This document shows positions 24,539-31,217 of a stretch of 33,975 nt of DNA, piece by piece. The notes under the pieces are model-generated. The model was given only the letters and a program-made list of their open reading frames with translations, searched no databases and was not told where the DNA came from. How positions within the stretch are numbered: the first letter of the stretch is position 1; each line of letters begins with the position of its first letter. The translations under genes were made by a program, and so were the position numbers. Source of the DNA: Chryseolinea sp. (GTDB taxonomy: Bacteria > Bacteroidota > Bacteroidia > Cytophagales > Cyclobacteriaceae); contig JAICGJ010000047.1 in NCBI GenBank assembly GCA_025923195.1, positions 1 to 33,975 of the forward strand, given 5' to 3'.

Positions 24539-24958
24539 ATGCAAATCCTATATAATAATGCTTTAAATACCATGAAGAAAGATACACCAAATTTTAACCG
24601 TGACCCACGCAATGAAAAACATCTGTTGGAATTGGAGAAATCAAAAGTGCACATCATTGTTGAAATACTGGAATATGTACCTCATGCAGTAGTAAACAAA
24701 ACCATTATAAAAAAATCTACTGGTAATGTTTCCGTTTCATCCTTTGATGCTGGTGAAGAATTGGAAGAAAAAACTTCACCATTCGACATATACATTCAAA
24801 TAATTGACGGCGCTGCCGAAGTCGGTATTAATGATAAGAGTTACAAACTTAGGTTAGGAGAAGGAATAATTATCCCTGCTCATGCGTTGCATCGGTTCAA
24901 TGCTAACGAGCAATTTAAAATGGTTTCAACAATTATCAAAAACGGATACGAAGACTAG
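24539..24958 (+). CDS. Cupin-domain protein
   Basis: 139 residues, or 128 from the ATG at 24572 (MKKDTPNFNRDPR), which I find slightly more likely. The C-terminal two thirds form a single small beta-barrel of the cupin type: VSVSSFDAGEELEEKTSPFDIYIQIIDGAAEVGIN and YKLRLGEGIIIPAHALHRFNANEQFKMVSTII. The usual metal ligands are incomplete (a Glu in EELEE replaces the first His, and one His is in HALHRF), so it may bind a metal weakly or not at all. Function unknown; context is the stress island. Confidence 0.8.
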   Translation: MQILYNNALNTMKKDTPNFNRDPRNEKHLLELEKSKVHIIVEILEYVPHAVVNKTIIKKSTGNVSVSSFDAGEELEEKTSPFDIYIQIIDGAAEVGINDKSYKLRLGEGIIIPAHALHRFNANEQFKMVSTIIKNGYED

Positions 24959-25098
24959 ATAGATCACTGTTTTCAACTGATCCTGCCCAAGGTAGTGTGA
25001 ATATGGGAAATATGTAACCCTTTAAAAAAAGAGTGTAACGGATTGATGAGGAGAGTTGACGTCCTTTGATTTGAGATACAAGTAACTAACCAAATAAT

Positions 25099-25332
25099 AT
25101 GGATATAGTAAACAGTAAAATTATCGAACCTTTTAAAATTATTGGAGATTGGGATGTTCAGTCGAAAAAACTCAAGGAAAAATATTCCGAGCTTACGGAT
25201 GAAGACTTAAAGTACGAGCCGGGCAAAGAGCTGGACTTACTTGCCAGGGTAGAAGCACGCTTGAATAAAAAACGTGATGAAGTAATCCATATTATTAAGA
25301 GAGGTCGGACTCAGGGTTTTAAGGCCTTTTAA
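25099..25332 (+). CDS. CsbD-family stress protein
   Basis: 77 residues, a typical CsbD-like sequence: KIIGDWDVQSKKLKEKYSELTDEDLKYEPGKELDLLARVEARLNKKRDEV (split by eye). Conserved features are the Trp in GDWD, KxKEKY, LTDEDLxY, GK and the C-terminal R/K-rich helix. CsbD proteins accumulate under general stress in many bacteria; the mechanism is not known. Likely cytosolic, monocistronic, with a strong terminator 28 bases after its stop. A divergent relative lies at 22885-23124. Confidence 0.88.
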   Translation: MDIVNSKIIEPFKIIGDWDVQSKKLKEKYSELTDEDLKYEPGKELDLLARVEARLNKKRDEVIHIIKRGRTQGFKAF

Positions 25333-25360
25333 TGACGTATATGTCTGTCGTTCGCAAAAC

Positions 25361-25388
25361 AAAAAGGCAGGTGAAGACCTGTCTTTTT
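25361..25388 (+). terminator. Rho-independent terminator of the CsbD gene
   Basis: aaaaaggcaggt (25361-25372) pairs with acctgtcttttt (25377-25388), with one G-T pair, over a gaag loop. It is followed by a further T run (cttttttac). Confidence 0.85.
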
Positions 25389-25551
25389 CTTTTTTACAAT
25401 GATGAATGTTAGTGTATAGTCTAATTTTAGTCATGATTCCCAGCCTAAGGAATATTTATAATTGGATGTATCGCAATGATTTGTCTTAGTTGATCCTATT
25501 GTCCAAAGGCACTGATTATGTGGTGTTCCCTTTTTTCTTGAATTTTAATTT

Positions 25552-26631
25552 ATGATTGCTATTGTCGACACGACACCGTTTTACAAAAGACTTGCATTTA
25601 TTCTTGTGAGTCTGTCGATTCTCGGCGTATTAGTCTACCTTGCTCAAGGTATCTTAAAACCCTTGTTCTTCGCTATTTTACTATCAGTGTTATTGCTGCC
25701 GGTAACTAATTTTCTTCGCAGATGGAAATTCAATAAAGTTTTCTCAGTACTCGTTACGGTCATACTCTCTTCGATTGTTATTCTGGCGATAGCATATTTC
25801 ATGTCGCGCCAGATGTTCAGTTTTTTGGATGATTTTGAAAAAGTCCAGGGACGACTCGATGACATGTTCAATTCACTGCAGCAATGGGTAAGACACGAAT
25901 TTGGCATCACGATCGCAAGACAAGATCAGTACATTCAGAGCACCGGAGAACGGATTGATGCAACAAAAATAGTAAGGGGGACATTCGTCTCAGTGACAGG
26001 GATACTATCGTACGTTATTTTTCTACCCACTTACACATTTCTGATGTTGTACTATAAAGACCTTATCAAGAAATTCCTTGTGGCTGCGTTTAACATCAGC
26101 AGTGAGAAGAACGTTCGGGAGATACTGAGTGAGTCGCGTTCTGTTTCGCACCAGTATATTGTTGGATTGCTCATTGAGATGGTGATCGTGTTTGCGTTAA
26201 ATGCCATTGGGTTCATTATACTGGGCATACAATATGCGCTTTTCCTCGCACTGGTAGGGGCGTTGCTTAACCTGGTGCCCTACGTGGGAATGCTAACAGC
26301 GAATATTATTTGCATGATCATCACGTTTGTGTTTTCCGAAAATATCTTCGATGTGGTGTGGGTTGGTGTAATACTTGCCGTTGTGCAAATAATTGATAAT
26401 AATATTCTCATGCCTCGCATCGTGGGTTCCAAAGTAAAAATTAATGCATTGGTGACGTTGCTGGGTGTGATAACAGGTGGAGCAATCTGGGGTGTTGCTG
26501 GCATGTTCCTCTCGATCCCGGCCCTTGGTGTCCTGAAAGTAATTTTTGACAGGGTGCAGGGCCTCAAGCCCTACGGTATCATCCTGGGAGTAGAGTCCTA
26601 CTTGCCTGCGGAAAAATCTCCCAAAGAGTAG
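25552..26631 (+). CDS. AI-2E family transporter (PerM/UPF0118)
   Basis: 359 residues with the family's plan. A helix pair near the N-terminus (LAFILVSLSILGVLVYL and LKPLFFAILLSVLLLPVTNFL) is followed by a third helix and a soluble helical segment (about 85-150). Then comes a cluster of about five helices containing ALVGALLNLVPYVG and DNNILMPRIVGSKVKINALVTLLGVITGG, which are the conserved signatures. Members have been tied to autoinducer-2 export, Na+/H+ exchange or other solutes; the name does not prove AI-2 transport. No luxS or lsr gene is nearby. It stands alone. Confidence 0.92.
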   Translation: MIAIVDTTPFYKRLAFILVSLSILGVLVYLAQGILKPLFFAILLSVLLLPVTNFLRRWKFNKVFSVLVTVILSSIVILAIAYFMSRQMFSFLDDFEKVQGRLDDMFNSLQQWVRHEFGITIARQDQYIQSTGERIDATKIVRGTFVSVTGILSYVIFLPTYTFLMLYYKDLIKKFLVAAFNISSEKNVREILSESRSVSHQYIVGLLIEMVIVFALNAIGFIILGIQYALFLALVGALLNLVPYVGMLTANIICMIITFVFSENIFDVVWVGVILAVVQIIDNNILMPRIVGSKVKINALVTLLGVITGGAIWGVAGMFLSIPALGVLKVIFDRVQGLKPYGIILGVESYLPAEKSPKE

Positions 26632-26740
26632 AGCCCGCCATCAAACTGATTTCGGACCAAACCAGAAAAGGTAGAAGATTCTTATCAGAATCGCCGGCAG
26701 GGAGTTACGCTTAATGTCAGATAGTGAAGCTGGGGAGTAA

Positions 26741-26795
26741 TAAGGTAATAAGGTTATTTATCACTTAATGGCTGAGCTACTAAGGTAATAAGGTT
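26741..26795 (+). repeat. Direct pair of taaggtaataaggtt
   Basis: 15-base copies at 26741-26755 and 26781-26795, exactly 40 bases apart. The second extends to a 17-base match (actaaggtaataaggtt, 26779-26795) with the inverted copy at 27269-27285. Confidence 0.8.
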
Positions 26796-27049
26796 CGAGA
26801 GAGTCAGAATTAAAGTAATACCATTTCCGCCTACTCGCTATAAAGCAGGTGCTTGGATTGAGAGGTCGCCGATTATTATAGTTTCTTATAGCAACGATGA
26901 TTTAATTTCAATGGCAAGCGAAGGTCGTGGCCCAATTCACGCCACTTAGGGCAAATTCTGTTGTGGAAAGTCACGCCAGCCGGGCGACGGCGTAATATCC
27001 TATGAGTTGTTCCAATCTACGTATAGATAGTTCGTCTATTTTCCGCCCC

Positions 27050-27070
27050 GGACGCGAGCGTATAGCGTCC
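27050..27070. other. GC-rich hairpin
   Basis: ggacgc (27050-27055) and gcgtcc (27065-27070) form a six-base-pair stem around gagcgtata. It lies in an AT-rich non-coding region, with no T tract. Confidence 0.35.
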
Positions 27071-27268
27071 ATGATTAGAGCCAATGGCCCTTGCAGCAGC
27101 GGAGCAGCCAATGCCGGGGGTAAAAATCCATAGCAGATACTATTATTTGATTACCACTTGAATCAATTGACTAAAAGTTTCATTTCGTGACCCGCAGGCG
27201 CATCCGTGGTTGCCGGTTAAGCTTTTGGTTTTTCTATTGATATGCCAGGGATAAAAACTGTCATCCCA

Positions 27269-27285
27269 AACCTTATTACCTTAGT
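27269..27285 (-). repeat. Inverted copy of the actaaggtaataaggtt repeat
   Basis: aaccttattaccttagt is the exact reverse complement of 26779-26795, with 473 bases between them. A further partial copy, accttattac, lies at 27311-27320. Confidence 0.8.
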
Positions 27286-27575
27286 AACATTATCGTGTAA
27301 TTCTACAAGGACCTTATTACACTTCTCGACAAAGACCCCAACCTTATATAGTCTATTGTGAACGTTCACGATCACCTTGTCGCCTCATCAACGTGTATAC
27401 CTTAGCGTAAAGAGATTTAGCACTCTGCACGAACTTTCGTTATATTGTACTGTGGATTGGCCAAATGTGATGCCAGCCTTACCGCCCACGAGAGATACGC
27501 CTGCGAGGCTCGCCGGAAATTAACTGCATTCGTCACACCTAAAATTGATCTGCTCACCATCGTAACCTATTTATT

Positions 27576-27634
27576 CCCAATTCCCTATATCCCAATACCC
27601 TATATCCCATACCCTAAACCCTATACCATAAACC
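27576..27634 (+). repeat. Degenerate 15-bp tandem repeat
   Basis: cccaattccctatat (27576-27590) and cccaataccctatat (27591-27605) differ at one base. They are followed by decaying units cccataccctaaa and ccctataccataaacc. Purine/pyrimidine-biased, telomere-like, about 90 bases before the LigD-Pol-like gene. Confidence 0.75.
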
Positions 27635-27724
27635 ATAGAGACCACCTCTGCCCCATGATCTGATGTCCTCAACTAAGACAAACGGCGTTTTCCATTTATA
27701 TTTAACTCGAGGTGATAAGGGACC

Positions 27725-29131
27725 ATGTTAATTCGAAAAAACACAAAAACATTTAAGACAATCCTCGAAATAGTCACGGCATGCAAGGACAGGCCCGACC
27801 GGGAGAAACTCATACGCCTTTACATAACCAAGGCCGGGAATTCGATCGAAGACCGCATAAGCGTTGAGGGAATTCAGGGCGACGCAGCGCTCTTTTACGA
27901 CTTGAATTATCATTCAGTGTTGAGCAACCTGGAATCATCGGAACGTCAGCTGCACCAAAGTGATGAGATCCCCGGCATTTATTTCTTTCACAGCACATCT
28001 AATAAAGTGTGGGATGAAACGCCTTTTGAATTTGATGAGGCAATAAAAAAGGAGTTTGCTTCCCTTCCTGATCTTCCTGTGGTTAGGAAAAAGAGTAAGA
28101 CGGAAAAATATGTTTTCCCTGATCCAAAGGTAAAGCCAGAACCGACGGCCAGGAAATCCGAAATGGCTCCAACGAAAAAGGAAAAAGCCGCGGTGAAAAA
28201 AGCTCCGAAAGCGGTCGATAAAGGACCACGACAACCAGACTATAAGCTTAAACACAAAATAGAGTTCACCGACCTGGATAAAGTTATTTTTAGGAATCCA
28301 CGGGTAACGAAAAAGGATGTTCTCGATTATTACCACAAAATTTCTGAACACATTTTACCTTATCTGAAGGATCGGCCGCTATCAATTCAAAGTTCAAAAG
28401 GCAGCCGGACTGCAGAATTTAAAACTCTAAGTGATTTTCCCGAGCATGTAGAACTCCCAGACTGGCTTCAAACCACTGCAGCGAAAAAGGGAGAAGAGAG
28501 CATGTTATTGTGTAATGACAAAAGCCATTTATTATTCTATGTTGAGATGGGAGGAGTACAATTTGATTGTAGCCATTCGAAGACGAAGTCACCAGGAACC
28601 CCAGACTACATTGTTATTAAATTTGATTGCGATTCGGAATTTAAAAAGACCATCGACGTAACAGTAGCTGCGAGAGCAATCTTATCAGGTCTGCAGTTGC
28701 CATCTTTCGTGAAAAGCGATGGACAGTCGGCACTTCATATTTATATTCCCCTCGACAACAAAAGTAAATTTGAAGCGAGCAAGGCAGCCGCCGAATACAT
28801 CTGTAAACTGCTCCGCCTCAAGATACCTGATCTTGTTAGTTTGCATGGATCGGATGACCACAGCTATGGGAAGGTTACGTTAAACTATATGCTAAACAAA
28901 GAAGGAGAGAGCCTGATAGTGCCGTATTCTCTCGTATCGGGAGAATCACCAACAGTGGCGACACCGTTGTTGTGGGATGAAGTTGAGGATGGACTCCAGT
29001 TGGAAGACTTTAATCACGAAACAATTCTCAAGCGGCTTAAGCAAGACCCGTTTGAAAAACTTTTCAAGAAGAAGGTTAATGCGGAAGCGCTGGTGGAGAG
29101 GATGGAGGACAACTATGGGTTCCTGTTCTAA
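27725..29131 (+). CDS. LigD polymerase-domain protein, divergent and probably degenerate
   Basis: 468 residues. Residues about 178-468 follow the LigD polymerase (primase-like) domain: IEFTDLDKVIF, VTKKDVLDYYHKISEHILPYLKDRPLS, TPDYIVIKFDCDSE, LQLPSFVKSDGQSALHIYIPL and a VPYSL end. The first two metal-binding Asp survive (Asp301, Asp303). The third Asp, in the family's 'VDYLRN' motif, is Asn387 (KVTLNYMLN). The His/Trp of 'LHxW' are replaced (VQFDCSHS, 278-285), and the 'GIDGxxFFQK' region is not recognisable. There is no ligase or phosphoesterase domain, and an N-terminal 120-residue domain followed by a Lys/Pro linker has no family I know. It may have lost polymerase activity and act as a binding or regulatory factor in end-joining; no Ku gene is in the window. 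Confidence 0.82.
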   Translation: MLIRKNTKTFKTILEIVTACKDRPDREKLIRLYITKAGNSIEDRISVEGIQGDAALFYDLNYHSVLSNLESSERQLHQSDEIPGIYFFHSTSNKVWDETPFEFDEAIKKEFASLPDLPVVRKKSKTEKYVFPDPKVKPEPTARKSEMAPTKKEKAAVKKAPKAVDKGPRQPDYKLKHKIEFTDLDKVIFRNPRVTKKDVLDYYHKISEHILPYLKDRPLSIQSSKGSRTAEFKTLSDFPEHVELPDWLQTTAAKKGEESMLLCNDKSHLLFYVEMGGVQFDCSHSKTKSPGTPDYIVIKFDCDSEFKKTIDVTVAARAILSGLQLPSFVKSDGQSALHIYIPLDNKSKFEASKAAAEYICKLLRLKIPDLVSLHGSDDHSYGKVTLNYMLNKEGESLIVPYSLVSGESPTVATPLLWDEVEDGLQLEDFNHETILKRLKQDPFEKLFKKKVNAEALVERMEDNYGFLF

Positions 29132-29230
29132 AGGCCGATCGCGGGTTAATGCCACCAAGAAAACACCGATGATGGTTCAGGCTTTTCGGATACATGGACA
29201 ATGGCCAATGACGTGGTACATTTTGTAGCC

Positions 29231-30079
29231 CTACCTTTTTGACCACCGATGCTTACTTTCTTTATATCCCTGTACCTCTTCTTCCCATGCGTCAGGTTTA
29301 GTCCGGGTCAGAAAAGCGATTGCTCGATCTGCTGTCTTGGCAGCCTCGTCATAATTTTGCATGCGTTCTAAGATATCGAAGCGTTGTCTTAGGATCCATC
29401 TTTCGTCACCGGCTTTAAGCGCTTGATCAAGCCAGGCTAGAATTTGTTCGGGATCGTCATTATTCATAAAATAGAAGAAAGCTGCCTGCGAAAGCCGTTC
29501 CGGATCGTCAGGATTTTGCTCCATTGATTTCCTAATCTCCGAAACAGCCCTTTCATAGGAAAGAGTTTTTATAGGAAACGAGATCTGCGTGTTTTCCCAA
29601 GACAAAAAAAAGACTGCGTCGTATTTGACAATGTCTATGGACATGGTCAACGACTCATAGTAACGATCGGATTTCCGGGGAGTGACTTTGAATGAAATAG
29701 CTTCTGTCCTCGTGTCATACTCGATGGGATCTCCATACGGTTTGGTTGTATCGGAATTCAGCATGACTTTCCATTCCATCTCGTCAGGAATCGTAACGAG
29801 TGCATACGCTCCAGCTGGAATTGTCTTGCCGTTGATTTCTACCGGAGTATCGAAAGAGATCATTGAGCATTTTCCCGCGCCGGTTCGCCAAAGCTTTCCA
29901 TACGGGACCAATTCACCCATTATTTTTCGTTGTCTCGCTGCTGGTCGCCCGTTTTGAACGATGAATGTAGTGTACCCCACCTTCTCCTTTACAATTGCCT
30001 GCGGACTTAACTCAGGTAATTGGATCTGAGCGAATGAAAATTCATGTATCAGGATAAGCGTTGCTAGGACATACTTCAT
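29231..30079 (-). CDS. Secreted DUF2911 protein with TPR-like C-terminus
   Basis: 282 residues, signal peptide MKYVLATLILIHEFSFAQ. The DUF2911 signature is clear: GELVPYGKLWRTGAGKCSMISFDTPVEINGK, then IPAGAYALVTIPDEMEWKVMLN. Residues about 180-282 are helical repeats (NPDDPERLSQAAFFYFMNNDDPEQILAWLDQALKAGD, RQRFDILERMQNYDEAAKTADRA), a TPR-like pair. DUF2911 proteins are common secreted or periplasmic proteins of Bacteroidota with unknown function. The gene is convergent with the LigD-Pol-like gene. No coupled neighbour. Confidence 0.9.
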   Translation of the reverse strand: MKYVLATLILIHEFSFAQIQLPELSPQAIVKEKVGYTTFIVQNGRPAARQRKIMGELVPYGKLWRTGAGKCSMISFDTPVEINGKTIPAGAYALVTIPDEMEWKVMLNSDTTKPYGDPIEYDTRTEAISFKVTPRKSDRYYESLTMSIDIVKYDAVFFLSWENTQISFPIKTLSYERAVSEIRKSMEQNPDDPERLSQAAFFYFMNNDDPEQILAWLDQALKAGDERWILRQRFDILERMQNYDEAAKTADRAIAFLTRTKPDAWEEEVQGYKESKHRWSKR

Positions 30080-30456
30080 AAGACATTTTTTTCCAAGATG
30101 CTGATTTGTTTTTGTTGGATTTGTTAAAGGGTTGTTAAAGATATCTTTTGATGCTGTTTGGCCTCGATAAAGAATTTCGTAAGGTTATTGTGGGGGATCT
30201 TGCTCACTTTTTTTCGAAGGTGTCCGTCAGAGTCCCAAGGCGGGGCACTGTGCGGAGACAATGAGTGCTTGGTTGTTGTAAGTGATAGTTGGCACAATTT
30301 ACTGCTTTCCCGATGGGCGGAAGGTATCGCAGCAGCGTCTCCTGTTTCAGGCACGCTGTGTTATAAAATTCATTGTTAGTTATGTTAGTGAATTTTTTTC
30401 ACTGTTGCGGGTGAAGACACAACTCCAGCATGCACCGACACGGGCGTCGCGAAGAG
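30080..30456. other. Gap without recognised features
   Basis: About 380 bases upstream of the DUF2911 gene and downstream of the next minus-strand gene. Short plus-strand frames lack protein-like composition. No repeat is clear. Confidence 0.35.
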
Positions 30457-30885
30457 CTATCGACTTCTTTCCATCTTCAAAACCAAAGGCGTGTCCTCTA
30501 TTAAAAAATAGTAAGATCCGTTTACAATTTTTATATTGATCATCATGAGGTCTTCATCGAGTGACCCTACAAAGACCATCCGCTCTTTGGATCGTATGTG
30601 CCACATTTTGTTGTTCATGGATTCAAGCTCGCGGAACTCCGTTGGTGCGTTGGCCGGAAGCTGGAGAAGGAATAGTCCATTGGGTCTGAAATTAAATTTT
30701 GAGTTGACGAGTCCACGTCTCGCCTTTTCAATAGTCGCTTTTTCTCCCGGTGTTCGCCCGATCGGTTTTGTTACAGACACCTCCTTGGTGGTCCAGACCC
30801 CTACGATTTTCTCGCGGTTAAATGTTTGTCCGATGGCGAGGAAAGAGCCAAGGAAAAAAAGCATTATGAGGAAAATTCTGTTCAT
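30457..30885 (-). CDS. Small secreted lipocalin-like protein
   Basis: From ATG 30885 it has 142 residues: MNRIFLIMLFFLGSFLAIGQ is a signal peptide. The frame is open to 30951 but the extra residues do not fit. The mature part begins FNREKIVGVWTTKEVSV, which resembles the 'xxLxGxWxxxx' start of lipocalin-like/DUF-type Bacteroidota proteins. Strands FNFRPNGLFLLQLP, RMVFVGSLDEDLMMINIKIV and SYYFLIEDTPLVLKME follow. A small beta-barrel binding protein is the best guess. Function unknown. Confidence 0.65.
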   Translation of the reverse strand: MNRIFLIMLFFLGSFLAIGQTFNREKIVGVWTTKEVSVTKPIGRTPGEKATIEKARRGLVNSKFNFRPNGLFLLQLPANAPTEFRELESMNNKMWHIRSKERMVFVGSLDEDLMMINIKIVNGSYYFLIEDTPLVLKMERSR

Positions 30886-31217
30886 GTAACGCGGTGACTT
30901 TGGTGTTGCATCGGTGCTGATACTACTTCGCTCATTACTTAGACACAACATCGCTGTTGATCATTTTGTCGCGCAAGCTAGGTAGAGTATACAGTAACGA
31001 ATAAGTTTGGTAAAACTTATGCAAGGAACGATAGTGATTGCAAAAAATAAAGAGGTTGCAGATACTAAGGCGATAGCGCAAATGGTCGGATCACAGTCTT
31101 TGACTTAAAGATAGAAAAATGCGGACTCAATGCTCAGCCGGTAGACAGTTTTCTGGTCCCTTGTCGGTCTCGGTAAGAATGACGAAAGATTATAGCTATA
31201 ACGATTGATGGTAGAAA

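Larger units (their letters stand above)
26632..27724. other. 1.1-kb repeat-bearing non-coding region
   Basis: No credible gene. It holds three taaggtaataaggtt copies (two direct, one inverted), a ggacgc/gcgtcc hairpin at 27050-27070 and a degenerate cccaataccctatat tandem array. Some of it may be a decayed insertion; I cannot identify one. Confidence 0.5.

Noticed and set aside
27445-27663. 72-codon frame containing PIPYIPIPYIPYPKP
   Set aside because: It is the translation of the degenerate cccaataccctatat tandem repeat; the rest is not protein-like.
30285-30305. Sigma54-like tggcac...tgc near 30.3 kb
   Set aside because: The GC element is one base off the required spacing and points away from any plus-strand gene.
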